From: Siniperca chuatsi
Taxonomy: Eukaryota; Chordata; Actinopteri; Centrarchiformes; Sinipercidae
Direction: 5' to 3'
Assembly (NCBI RefSeq): GCF_020085105.1
Contig: NC_058046.1
Span: 21,001,675-21,065,674, forward strand
DNA length: 64,000 nucleotides
A model generated the notes under the pieces. That model made no database searches. It saw nothing but the letters and a program-made list of their open reading frames with translations, and was not told the origin of the DNA. Shown one piece after another: positions 25,017-44,900 of this stretch; position 1 is the stretch's first letter, and the number at the start of each line of letters is the position of its first letter. A program made the position numbers and the translations under genes.

Positions 25017-26372
25017 GTAACTTGGTACAGAGGCAGGGCTTTCCTGCTAGCTGCCACACCAGCTAACTCCATGTAGCGTAAAGTGCTAGCTATTTACATA
25101 GCTTTAATTCGTTTGCAATTTTAAACTGCATAGCGATCACTTACCAACCAATGTTTTTCACGTTTGCATAAAATTATTAGTTACTAAGCTAGCTATCTAA
25201 AAAAGTGGTTAACAAATTTCCTTGTGCTGCGGAACTGGCCATAATAAACAAACACGCCTGCTAACCTCTTAGTAGCATGCTACTTTAGCTAGTTTGCTAT
25301 CAACAATCAGTGCTAGTTGATGTTTTTAGTAGCAGGTAGCTAGCAAATCCGATGTCAAGTAAACTGTAATAAAAACGCGTATTTCCGGTTAGGCGCTTAA
25401 AATTAAAACCATACCGGCTCACAACACCTGATAGAGCAGTAAAAAAAAATAATAAAAAAATCACAATAAATATTAGTGGCAGGCAAATACGCTTCAAAAA
25501 CACATTGTGAGTAATGTACCTCTATGTCAAATATATCAATAGTTAGATGTATAAACTATATGTATTTCACATACATGTATGTATAAACTATTATGATTTA
25601 GTATCACAGATACTTAATATGCAGTATGTAAGAAGAGCACGTCCTGAAACTTGTATGAACAACTTTGCTGTTGACATCAGATAATCGTAATAGCCCTCCT
25701 ACTGTCTTACGCAGCATGTTAGATGTCTTAAATATCAGTTTGTCAGCAGTCAAGTTTCATATCCAAAGAGACCTTGTAAGGGGTTTTGCCTTTACAGTTT
25801 CACCTTTTATTTTGAAGACAAGAATTGCTACTTCCGATTAACGTCGTCTGTCTGCAGTAACTTCATGCAGCTTCCCTGAACTAACGGCAGCCAGAGCGGC
25901 GCCGCTAGCTAGCTAGCTAGCTAAGAAGAGGCAAGCGAGCACAACTGCTTAATTTTTTACCCTAGAATAAACAATTCCGGGTTTTTCTGAATTCAATTGT
26001 AAATGGAAAAAGTCATGCTTCGTCATGTCATTAGGTCGTTGGTGAGCTAGTGGTATCATTATGCAGCTAACAACTTAGTTAACTAGAACGTGCTATTTTG
26101 TGATTCATGCCTTCTGCCAGCCACCCAGACTCAAAACAGAAACATTGTGTTTTTATCGCTCCGCTCAACATTACAGCATAATAGTAACATGGCACTAACT
26201 GACAGCCTCTGCTCAAAAAAGAAATTTAAAAACAGAGGTACATACAGCCTATTTTTTCTTGTTCAGGTTTACGCTCAGTTACCAGTTTATTAGATACAAT
26301 GTATGTCATCTAATACAACGGACCTGCAATAAATACCTAAACCCTTGCGATCTTCCAAGTAGGTTATAATGT

Positions 26373-26619
26373 TCAGTTTTTGTTTAGACTGTTTTAGAGA
26401 GGTGTTGATTCAACCGTACGATTATTTTGGAGGCTGTAGTTTGTGGTGCAGTTGAATTGTATAGTGTTATAGTGAGAGGTGTTTCTAATATTTCTATTCA
26501 TTGAGGTGGACAGAATATTAGAAAGACTTCTCATTATAACGCTATACAATTCAACAGCCTCCAAAACGACCATAAAGTTGAATTAACACCTCTCTAAAAC
26601 AGTTTGATCAAAAACTTGC
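26373..26619. mobile_element. Palindromic MITE-like element next to a smad4 splice site
   Basis: Two arms of about 110 bp are inverted copies of each other. The left arm contains CTGTTTTAGAGAGGTGTTGA, TTTTGGAGGCTG and TTGAATTGTATAGTGTTATA. The right arm carries the reverse complements with a few changes. The centre is a short A/T-rich loop near 26,495. The whole could fold into one long hairpin. There is no coding capacity. It ends about 20 nt upstream of the smad4 splice acceptor at 26,640. Confidence 0.75.
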
Positions 26620-26639
26620 ATGTTATCCTCTCTTTTCAG

Positions 26640-33245
<6,606 letters not shown>

Positions 33246-36200
33246 GATCTTTAAAACTGCAGCATCACACTGCAACATACAGTGGCAACGGAAAGTCTTC
33301 CTTAGTGAACTGTTTTGCGTGGAGAAGCCAGTGAAACAGCTGTGACACTGAAGCTGAAAAATATTTCAGGTTTGTTTGAGGCACCTTTGTGCACTGTGGC
33401 CCCTACTTTTGCTTTTTAAGTCAGAGTGACACTAAAATGAGCCAAAGCCATATATTAAAGATATATTTATCTATATTTTTGATAGATGGCTTTGATTTGT
33501 GTTGGAACGGTGAACTGTAGGACTAGAAAAAGACGTCACAGATAATTACAGTTATAAAGCACCTGTACATGCACATAGATGACCTGTAGATCCCATTAAA
33601 CTGGAATGTAAACAGACTACTCGGCGTCCCTGGAGTCCACAACCACCAACTACTGACGCACTGATTCACTGAACAATACAAGAACATCTTGAGTGCTGTA
33701 CAGCTGTGGGATGAGATGCTCTACGCAGAGGCTCTCATATCCAGTGTCTAAGCACCAGAGTGCTGCCGGTTTTCTACTCATTCAAGCTGTTACAGGCTGC
33801 TTTACACCTGGGATGACAAGCAAGTTCGGTCAACTGTCAGCTTGAATAGAAAAGCAGCAGCACTCTGAAGCGCGAGGACCACTGCTCGACAGTGTTGAGG
33901 ACCACCCAGCTGGATCAGGTCATACTAGACATTCACAGAAATCCACGAATATCACAGAGCATGAAATGAGATGCACCATGCCTAAAGCCAACTCTCAACC
34001 TCTGAACTGAAACAAGGTCAAGTTTTGGACTACTCTAGGTCAGGTATTGTCAAACTGCAAATTTGGACCTTAAAAACTGGTTGCCCCCCTCTCAATTAAA
34101 CAAGATTGTGGACTAAAGGTAGAGCCTCCAGGTTTCGAACCAGACAATAATGTCCTCCACTACACATCACAGTCACACTTATGCAGGTTTTCTAGGGTGT
34201 TTAATGTTGAATTGCCCACTGATGATACAATATATCTGTTTTCACTGATTTCACTGTGATTATATCATTTCTTCACTGACTCAAACAACCACAAAGTGAT
34301 GACAAGATGCTCATTTAAGTGATCATTCATCACTGGTCACTTTCCACCATGGTCGCCTCCCATCTGTTTCAGGTATGGTTACTGTTTTGGAAAACGCCCT
34401 CTTTTATGCTGCCACAAAGGATGAATTTCATACACCATCTGAACTGTTTTCCTTTTCTCACTTTCACACCGAGAGAAAAAAAAAAAAAAGAAACCAGCTG
34501 GGATACTTTTGGTTCAGTAAGACTGAAGTGGAAAAGAGAAGAGGCAGACAGTTGTGGTGTCTGAAACTTAATCAGTACAAGGAACAGGGTTTATCAATGT
34601 TTTGGCAAACCAAAGTACTCATGAGATCATAAGTGATCATGAGAGCGAGAAGTCCAGTGAGCTGCTGGACTTTGCCTCGGTTGTGTTAATTTGGAGGTTT
34701 CTTTAATTGATTTTTAAAGGTAATTACGTTTATTTGTATTCATCTCAATTTTATCAGTTTTTATCTCCAAACAAACATGACAGTCTCCACTATAGTTGAG
34801 AATCATTGTACTTAAATATCTTATGACTTGCAGCCCACTTATATACTACTTGATCCAGGTCTCTTGTGTATAGTTTACTAAGAGAATTTAAGACGGTTTC
34901 CCAGCAATATTGAAATATGTTCTTAGTTTTATTTTGTTACTTTTATTAATTGATTTGTATTATATTTTTAGCACTTTACTTAATTTTTCTTGTTTTTAAT
35001 TCAATAACCCTTATTTTGAGGTGGTTGTCCTGCGATTATGAATAAGGGAGTGAATAGGTTGGTCTATATTTTATGTAGGATTGTGAGCAGAGGCAACATT
35101 GTGAAGCATTTGTATTGAAAACATTTGTAACACTAAGACATCTTTTTAAAAGCTGTTTTTGCCCTTTCACTCTATCGGCATTTACACACATCTGTAGGGT
35201 TTCTTTTGGCTTCTGAATTGCAGTCATTTTCTTTTTGGTTCCAGTTTTTAATTTTTCTTTTTAATCCATGTAAATAACTTTGTTTTTGAAACGCATGTCA
35301 ATGTTTGCATGAATTTTAATGGCAAATAGACCCCTTTATCCCTACCCCCTTTTTAAAATAGAGTACTTCACTTACCCTGCCTTACATAGGGAAACTAGAC
35401 TATCTGAGGAGAGTAGAAACCAGCACCTGCTGTATACTGGTGTGTTGCTGTTTTGTGAGAACAGCATTAAAAGCACACAGAGGGAAACTACATAGTCATA
35501 ACTGATGTAAATGTAAATCCAATTTAATTATATAAACTCATCATTTTAGCAGTGAAGCTCCTAAAGAAGGCAACTTGTCTCCCAAGACCTAATTTTGTAT
35601 AAATACAGTAACAGTTATTAGTGTGCAGCCTCACTTTGGAAGTAAAATGAGTACAAGCATGATATTTTCTCTCTTGCAGGTATTGAAATAGGTGATGGTA
35701 GTTTGACGCACAGAAATAATTTGATTTCAACACAAGTCCCCTCCTCTGCCCCCATGCTGCATGTGATACTGTTTTTTTAAAAGGCATTTGTTATAGATTA
35801 CACACAAATTGATTAGGAATACAAATTTCATTTACTCACCTCATGTTGAGACTCACAAACATCTGTTCATGCTTGTTATTTTTTTCACACCAAACTGCCA
35901 TACAGTATTTTCTTTCTGGTCATCTGTTAACTATTTTTTTGAACAATGCTATCTTACAGCTGAAATGGAAAAAGACAAATTGGATTTGGTTTAGTTGAAA
36001 TTTGGGGTCTTTTTTGTTGGAGGAAATTATCCACTTTGCTATCCAATTGCTTTGCCTCCTCTCTGTCCCATCTGATTATTTCACTATAATTTGAATAGCA
36101 TTGTTTAAAAAGAAACGTTTGTCCTACATCAGGGATTAAGAGACTCCAACTTTGGGATTTATTTACATAATTATGCATCTGACTGATGGAATGGCAGGAA

Positions 36201-36420
36201 ACAGGATATTATGATTATATATTACTGAAAGAAACTGATGCTGAATTCTGTCTGGAGAAACTATATTCTGTTGTACTTTAAGGTGGACAGATGTTTTTAT
36301 ATTACTTGCAGTTATTATAGGAGCCTAAAGACACAGCTCAAATGAGTTGTTGTTGACTACTATGACAGATTGTAGATATAAATTTTACCTGTATTTCTTA
36401 TGTGAGAGTCTGTAATTAAA
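33246..36420 (+). other. smad4: Probable smad4 3' UTR
   Basis: AT-rich unique sequence follows the smad4 stop codon without further coding exons. Possible poly(A) signals are ATTAAA at about 35,466 and at 36,415-36,420. A long 3' UTR is usual for this gene in vertebrates. The end point is inferred, and which signal is used is unknown. Confidence 0.4.
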
Positions 36421-36559
36421 CATGGAGTGATATTCTCTAAGTGGTGACCTGTTTATTTTCTCAACAAGGTAACATGTTCACAAGGGTGAAATTTCTAGAA
36501 CTTGCACACTGTTGTATTTAATATGAGGTGTTTTTTTTTTTACTTTAAAGGCTCTGCAT

Positions 36560-36999
36560 AACTACACAGGTGTTTTCAGTTATTCTGATTAGACCTCTGC
36601 TCAGGGTGAAGTTGGGTGGAGTTATGTTGGGAATACATAAGTCACTGAACTCAGTGTATCAGTACACCTCTTTCACAGCAGTCATTTTGACATGTCATAG
36701 CAGGAAAAGCACAGGTGTATTTAATAACATTAATGATGGCTGCATTCCACATAGGGGAGGTCCTGGTATTATGCATGCTGGCTCACTGGAATAGCTTACT
36801 GGGACACTTATTTAGCTATTCATTTTTGCTATGACATGTCGGCCGTGAAAAAGGTCTATAGGAATGATAAAGTTGTCTTGGCCTTGGTACTAACAAGTAC
36901 AACAGGAGAATGGGGGAGATGTCAATCGTGCACAGCGTGTACACACCTACACTGGCCTTAGAAGAGGTCTAATCAGGTACTAAATTGAAATCACTGGTG
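36560..36999. mobile_element. MITE-like element with inverted termini
   Basis: The left end carries CTGATTAGACCTCTGCTC and the right end the near reverse complement AAGAGGTCTAATCAG, flanking about 400 bp without coding capacity. Related words (GAAGTCTAATCAACC and AGCTCCACCCA) recur at about 37,565-37,610 and about 52,350-52,370, pointing to a dispersed family. The exact termini and target-site duplications were not resolved. Confidence 0.45.
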
Positions 37000-37189
37000 T
37001 GGGTGGGTGTTTAGGGCCTGCGTACGTAGAGTAGTCTTTAATTTAATGCTTTTTACTGTACAATGAGGTCCCAACATCCCCCCCATTTTATATCACATTG
37101 GATTAAAAACAAGTAAAGACGGTCAGAAATCAGCAACATTCCTTCAGTTTATCACCAAATTTGGAGATACATGGTTTTCACTGAACAGG

Positions 37190-37395
37190 AAGGGTATGAA
37201 AGATTGTAATCTGAAAAGTAACTAGAAACTAAAGCTGTCAGACAAATGTAGTGGAGATGTGAGATGTGGTGGAGCAGAAGTATAAAGCTGTATAAAATGG
37301 AAAAACTCAAGTAAAGTACAAGTACCTCAAATTTGTACTTAAGTACAGTACTTGAGTAAATGTACTTGCATGTAGTTATATTGCACCACTGATGA
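37190..37395. mobile_element. Dispersed repeat with AGTACTT motifs, copy 2
   Basis: Shares AGCAGAAGTATAAAG, AAGTACAAGTACCTCAAA, TTGTACTTAAGTACAGTACT and TTGAGTAAATGTACTT with the copy at 24,300-24,480 and ends at CACCACTG. It lies between the convergent 3' ends of smad4 and mex3c. Confidence 0.7.
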
Positions 37396-37399
37396 TGAC

Positions 37400-38480
37400 T
37401 GAATTCCATTTAGCAACTTCAGTTTCAGCGTCATTGGCACACTGTCATGACAGAGTGGCGCACTTATTAGTAACACGTATTCTTTTATTACTTGTGACAA
37501 ATCAAAATGTCTGCTGTGAAAACGGCCTGTTTAGGACATGAGCCTAAACACCGGTGACTGTCATTTCAGCATAGCTCCACCCACCGAGCTGAAGTCTAAT
37601 CAACCACAATTCAAACACCTGCGTTGGTGTGTTGGGCCTTAAATGGCTGACTTTTGAAGATTACAGTTAAAGACACACAGTGTGTTCTGCTATCTGTCAG
37701 CTCCAACTACAGGATCATTCCCCAATTTGTCCAAAGACATCTGCATGTATAAAACATGTTTGATGTAATCACAGCAGCTTCAACTGGTCTGAGGCTCAAT
37801 CAGGAGGTGAAATCATTGCAATCCTAACTCACACTGCCAGTTAGCGTGTACTGATTAAGAGTTTAAGAGTTGCCACAGCCAAATGGGGATCTTGTGTGTT
37901 CCTGTCATGCTGATGGAGCCCTGAGGCGAGGATTTGGGCAGCAGTGTTCAGATTTAAACCCTCATGTTGTTAAACATTTGCCCAACTACAAGCATACATA
38001 TCACCGTTTTTCCTGCTGTCCCTGTGGTGTGTAAATTTAAGAATTAATAATGAGAAGCAATGACATGTAGAACCACAATATGGTGAGTGCTGTACCGTGT
38101 ATCATTTTTATTATCAACTGCAAACTTGAACCCAATAATTCACAGCCAATTAAAAAGGTACTTCTTGGCTACAGGGACTTTTTGTTTTGGTAGGAACTAT
38201 GACCAAAGAACCACAATCAGAACCAGGGGCCTGTTTCACAAAAGCATTTTGCGAACACTGTTTACAAGCAGTAAAATGGTGGCCGTATCACAAGTCCTAC
38301 AGGGCTCTCGCATGTTCATGCGTAAATAAGTTCTCATGTTGAAAATTTGGTGAAATGTTCGTCAAAAAGTAGTGTCAAGTTCCTGACATCCTGAAAAGGA
38401 TCCTGCAGAATATGGAAGATTAGTGTCAGCACAAACATTAAAACACTATTTTACATAATGATTGAATCACAGTAGTCTGA
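37400..38480. other. Intergenic spacer between smad4 and mex3c
   Basis: No gene seen. It contains pieces related to the MITE-like family at 36,560 (around 37,430-37,640) and otherwise unique AT-rich DNA between two convergent genes. Confidence 0.45.
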
Positions 38481-38487
38481 CATGGCT

Positions 38488-41400
38488 TTAAATGAAACCG
38501 TCTTTATTAAGTAACTTTAATATCAGAAAAATAAAACTCTTAAATTCTCTTTACAGCAAATATATAATATCAGTGCTTTGGCCGCAATAACTTAAAAGGC
38601 CATTATAAAATATAGTCTGCTTTTAAACTCCTGACTCAATTTGAAGAATTTATATGCCTTAAGACTCCCCCTACATATACATAACAAAAGTGTAGTAAAA
38701 TTAGCAAATACTTTGAACTGTTGGTACAGCTTAACAATATACGTATTTATATATAGATCATCTAAGATACATTTTACAGTATACCGTTCTCAATTTGGTG
38801 GCGTACAGACATTAACAGGCAGCTTGAATCCTTGGCCTTTTTACAGTTGCAGTGTGACTTTTACATTGGCGGTACATTATGAAGACATGCTCGTGATGCA
38901 CATTCCATTTTCCACTATTTTAAAAACGGCAGCAATCAATACTATTATCATCAATACTGTAAACTAATAACTAAACTACAAGCAGATAGCATTGACACCC
39001 TCCTGCAATATTTCTTGGTTTCCAACTCTTCATTCACTTAATCACTCAGTAAAAAAAATTTAAATCTTATTGTAAACATTTTTATATAGATATATTTATG
39101 TATGTATGTATGTATGTATGTATGTATGTATGTATGTATGTATGTATGTATGTATATATATATATGAAATGTAACAAAATAAAAAGTTCTGTATATGTAT
39201 CAGTCATTAACAGTAATATTATATAATACATACACAAAAAATGTCAAACTGAGGGTCGAAAGTGTATTGCATTCCCTCAGAGAGAGAAACAGAGCAAAGA
39301 GAGATCGACCCTTCATAGAGCAGAGAGAAGTCAAATAAAAAGGACGGAGAGAAGACCAGAGGGGGCAGAAGCAGATGGGTTTTTTGCACTTGTGGGACTT
39401 GTTTGGTTCCATTTCCTCAAGAAAGCTCAATCTATGAAAGAGACGATATTTAGGAAACAGAGCTAAGTGATGGAATAACTCCCAAATACTGTTTACAGCT
39501 GGAATGCTAGAGGGACTGCAGTCCAATGTCCACACGGTAAAACAACAGTATTGACCTTATGTAGTGTCAGCAAAGTTGAATGAAATCATTCCAGCTGCTT
39601 CCCCTTCGAAATATCCGCCAACTCATTCAATCCTGTAAAACAAAGTCTAGAGACACTGGTGTTTAAAGCTAAGATTTGAGATGATTTCCACCAATTTGTA
39701 CCTTTTTTTCACTTTTCAGGCGGAGGAACGGACAGATGCACACATTGAAGGGGGGAGGGGCAAAAATCTGAATGTGTTTGAGTCCCATCTAGTCAATACT
39801 GTGGTAAGAAAGGTCTGTGCTTAGTGAGGGCACAGGACAACAGCAAATGAGCTGATGAAACATGAGAAGCAAAGTGTGTACCATTGAAACATCTCATTGT
39901 ATTAAAGCAGGTAATTAAGGTGAAGCCCGACTGAAATGTAGTAGAAAACACAGAAGGTATATGTCTGTCTACAAGTTTAAGCCCAAGATTGTTTGAGCTC
40001 TGTAATTAAAACCCGAGGAGATTAATTTATCTAGTGCTTCCTCGAGTAGTTAACATACTGAGACGATTTTTGCATAGGCCTGGTAGACAAGACATGGGAT
40101 TAAATAAAAACAAAGTAAAGCCTTTGTCTCCATTTTGCATCCCAATGGAATTATTTTGCAGACTGCTTACCAACAAGGACACAAAATGGCTGTGATGAGA
40201 CGGCCACAAGGTGGAGTAGTTCAAGTGAAAGAACATTCAAGTGAAAGAAAAGGATATTATTGAGATGGCTGAAAAGTCAGCAAACCATCTGTACAATACG
40301 GGGATTTGTTCCAGATTACAGCTGTCTTCATAGTAGACTTTCATAGAATATTAGCGCTTTTGGCTCCCAGGTGAGGTTTAACTATTAGTTAGCCATACTT
40401 ATACCATCTACTATAGTAACTGCAATTCAGGGGAGGAGGAATGTTACCAAAGGTACAAGCTGTGCATATCTTTCTAGCTGAAAACCAGCCCATGGTTTCC
40501 CAAACAACGATGTAATCACGATATAAACAAAAAAGGCACAAAAAAAAAAACAAAAACAAAAACAGAAATATACTAAATGGGAGTGTTTGGTGCTAATAAG
40601 ATAAGCAATAGGTGGTAAATACTTGAGAACGGCTCAACAAAATAGGAAGCAAAAGAAAAAATCTCTGTGATATAACCACTGAGATTCATTTAAGAGATTG
40701 AACTTCGACAAATACATTAAGACCTCAGTCTGTCAGCTTGTGTTCTTTCGAGCCAAAATCTGGATTTGTAGATAGTGTTGTCAGTTAATTAAAGGCTCTC
40801 CAAAAAGGCCACAAGTTTAAGACAGACCAACACTGTGTCCGCTGAACCAGTTGTTTCTCTTTGTTTACTTAGAACGGAATTAGGCACAAGTTTACCGTAA
40901 ACAGTTTTTTAAAAAAAGTAAAAATGGAAAGCAATGTGGCGATACTGAAGTGTTTTAACATCTTGGTACTCAAAAAGGAGTTAACCACATGTTAGTTATA
41001 ATCTGGGAAAGGAGGAAACCCGAGGCAACAAGAGGTTGCCATTGGAGTGTGACATCTTTGCAATTGCGGGTTTTGACCCACTTGGTTTAAAAACCCTTTG
41101 TGGGTGTGTTTGCATGTTTATCAATATGCTGTTGAGCGACGTTCAAAAATTCAGATGTATAATCTGGAGCATATAAACATCAAATTCTGTTTAAAGTAGT
41201 ATGGATACACTTTGCTTACCAGGATAAAATCTATGCTAATTTTCTGCGATAGAGTGACATTTACCAGGATAATGTGGCATGTGTACATTATATCCAGTTT
41301 ACTACAGTAGGCATTCAAATTATGTGGTAACCAGGAGAATACTATTAATGTATACGTATTCATATGTGGGACTCACTATATGTAAACACGCTCACCTCTT

Positions 41401-41984
41401 TTTTTCCCTCAAAAGTTTCCTGCCGCGAGCACAATAATTGAGATGAAAGGGGCTGGGCCATATTTCAGCACATAAAAAACCACTGTAGCAGCAAAACAAT
41501 TTTTTAAAATGGATAAAACTTTTGAGATGTAGACAAAAAAACTTTGACCAAAAAGCCAACATTGTGTAACTAACAGAATTTAAAGTACATTAAAACATTT
41601 AAGAAACTGATAACTAGATCAGGGAGAAGAAAATATAAATCAAAAATCATGATAACCAAAAAAAATATATATATATATCCCACCCCACCCAATGCTACAC
41701 AGAGGGTTTCCAACCCTCCCACTGATCTATCAGTCAATCAAGGAAGAAGACTTCACAATAGCAGGCACATGAACGGGCTGAACACCCTAACCCATGCCCT
41801 AAATACAGATCATTCCTTATTCACTTATTCTTCCTCACCTTTGTCAACCAAACACCAGCTTGGACAAAACCCGGGGTGAGGACACACCTAGACAATGATT
41901 TGGGGTCCGTTTTGTAATTTCCCCACACGTTAGGAGTTGGGGAGGCCAGTCCCTCATCAGCCGTCAAGGTAAATGGATTAAAAA
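38488..41984 (-). other. mex3c: Probable mex3c 3' UTR
   Basis: On the minus strand, the DNA after the mex3c stop runs about 3.5 kb without coding exons to an AATAAA signal (plus-strand TTTATT at 38,503-38,508). Long 3' UTRs are common in MEX3 genes. A (TATG)n array lies within it. The end point is inferred from the signal alone. Confidence 0.5.
39098..39165. repeat. (TATG)n tetranucleotide microsatellite
   Basis: About 14 TATG units run into a short TA array. The array lies in the probable mex3c 3' UTR, so the transcript would carry repeated CATA units. Confidence 0.92.
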
Positions 41985-44900
41985 TCACATGTTGCGGAGC
42001 TGAATGGCCTGTGTGACCGGAGACAGGCACACAGGGCAAACAGCATCTGGACCCTGGCATATGTGGGTGGCACAATCTAGACAGAAGAGGTTATGGCCGC
42101 AGGGAACCAAGGCAGCGATCACCTGGTTATCCATACAGTGGATACATATCTCCTGTCCCCTCCCTGCTGATCCAAGCCCCGGCCGATAGGAGAGTGAGGA
42201 TTCAGGAGGGGAGGAAGAGGAGGCGGTGCTTTCACTGGAAGAGGAGAAGGCCGAGCTGTAAGAGGGGAACCTGTGGGCATCGAGGGTCCCAGCCGAGCCA
42301 AAAGGCCCTCTGTGAACACGCTGGGCCTGAGGGTGCTCCAAGGCTTCTGTCCCACAGAAGGTTGGAGAGAGCCGGGGTGTCCCAGGCTGACTGGTCTGGA
42401 GATATCGATGACAACAGTCATTAGATGACCATCATCATAAAAAAATATAGCATCTTAAAAATTCCTGTTTATGACTCAACACAAATGTTTCTTAAATTTC
42501 AATGTGTATCACTGATGCATTTTTTGGGCTGTCAGTGTCACTGCACAGACTTTTTATCCTTGTTCTTTTCAGGAAAGAAAAGTTATCAGTAGATACAAAT
42601 GGCAACTGCCACAAGCCAAATATCTTTGTTCAAACTGAAAAATATGTCAAGCACTACCAGTTACCCACTCTGTGTATGCGCCATGTCAAGATTTTACATT
42701 ACAGTGACTCAGTGTAATAAACTAGCTGGCAAGACTTATATACAGCAAAGCGGACAGACATGTCTCCATGAATATTAAAAGGGCCTTCATTTTTTCTTAA
42801 AGTAAACTGTGACAGAGGTACATGCCAATCGGGTAAACTTTGGTCTAATGTTTCTGTCGATCCTCAGATTACACATTTATAATAAATAACAGGTTTCTTG
42901 TATATGAGACAATCAACTGGTGTATGCATAACTGTAATAGTAATCAGAGTTATGATACTTCAATTTTCATACCTAAATCCCACTTTATATTGTCTACAAT
43001 GAAGGATAAAATGGCAAAAGCTTAATTAAAACTTAACTGTAATTTAACTGTGGATTGGTTCTTTAATGTCTGCAAAGGAGGCCATAAACTGTATGCTCCC
43101 GTTGAATTTCACCTACCTGAGACTGACGAGCGTCGAAGGCCTGGGGGGTATGGTGGTCCACAAAGGGGCTCCAGATTTGTGGTTGTGTAGCAGGGTGCGA
43201 GGCTTGGGCAGTGGAGATGGTTAATGGGTCAAAGCCTGAGGAGGTGCCACCACCTCCCAGGCTGACCAGCTCTTCAGACCCCACAGGAAGAATGCTCTCA
43301 CCAAACCAGAAACTTGCACTGCCGCCATTACTGTTGTTGTTGTTAGCATTGGCATTAAACGCACAGGTTGGGCTGAAATCTGCCATCCGGTTACCATTAC
43401 CGCTGCCGTGGAAAGAATCAGCTGAGCTGGAGCCGCTGCCCAGGGAACTGGAGCTGTCGTTGCGGTAGGTGGAAGACATCCTGACACCACTGTTAATATT
43501 GCTATTGATTCGCTGAGTACCGTTGATGCTCATTGGCAGCAAGCCGCCGCCACCACTCGGTGATGATGCACCAGCATGAAGCCACCCAGCCTCCCCCAAC
43601 CCAACTGGTGTTGCAGAACTCTCAAAGCTGACGTCTGTCCCATTGAATTGAAAGTCATTGTTGTCTGCACCAGGAGCCTCAATGCCTCCGCAGGTTCCTG
43701 TGCGGAGGGCGATGTGCGCTTCTATCTCATCCCTCGCCCGGTCCACGTTCTCTGGCATCCCAGTGACCTCGAACACTGGCTCTTTGTCACGACTCGGAGT
43801 CACAATGTAGGTGTGGGTCTGTTGTTGAATACGTTTGATGGTTGCCCCTGAAAGATATGACCAGACCAAGACTCTAGTACTTAAACAATTGTTAGTTGAA
43901 CACCAAGTTTAAAGATTGCACCACAAAATTTTGTTTTACACGTTATATGCGTGACCATTCCTGAGAAATATACATCTGAGCATAACAAATGGCACGTGGA
44001 AGAAAAGAAAAGAAAAGTGTCGAAAACAAAGAATAGTTAAGTATTAATAGTGCTGAATACATTAGCTGGAGAAAATTTAAAACAAAAACATGTAACAGAT
44101 GTGTGTGCTTTGCTGTCGCTTCATAACTACAGCTTGACCTGATTATGTCAAAATGACAAATTAGCCCAATAGGAGTTGACTGCACATTCACATTAACAGC
44201 ATTATATATTTTCATATATTTTGTTTTTTCTAACATTGAAATTGGAAGAAGCACAGCTGTGCAATTATAGCACTGAACTGCAGGCTTTCGTGGTGACTCA
44301 GCTGGCTGAAGCACATACCACCCAACCACAAGACCATGAGTTTCAGTCTAGAGTAGGAACCTTCTCAAATGTCAATTCTATATATTTAAAAAAGAATGAA
44401 TGTCTTACATTTACTTTTGACATATGGCTCAAGGGTAACTATTTAAAAACAAAGAAGCATTCACACAATTAATGTGCCATAATTAATGGCCAAGTGACAT
44501 TAATTTTATCTCATTGTTGATAAACACCAAATATTGAACATTAAAATTCCACACTGCCTCTTGCATTTCTGTGTGGCACAGGGTTTCATCACCATTTACA
44601 AATTTGATGTCATTTTGACTTGTTACCTCACCCTCTCCAGCCTAATTGCACATGGTTGAGAACCACTGCAATTAAATTTACAAATCAACCCCAGGGCTTT
44701 CTGACACTAAGGTGGTAATGTCAACCTGGCAATGGGTTAAAGACTATGTGAGAGCAAAATGTAACCTTCTGGAGTAGAGCTGAGCATATTAAAACTCTTT
44801 CAGAAGTTGTAAGCAACTTAAAGCACATTAGGTAATCCATTAGACAATTCCCTTTAAATGCTCAGAAAGAAAACAAAACCTGTTATATATGGCCTATTAC

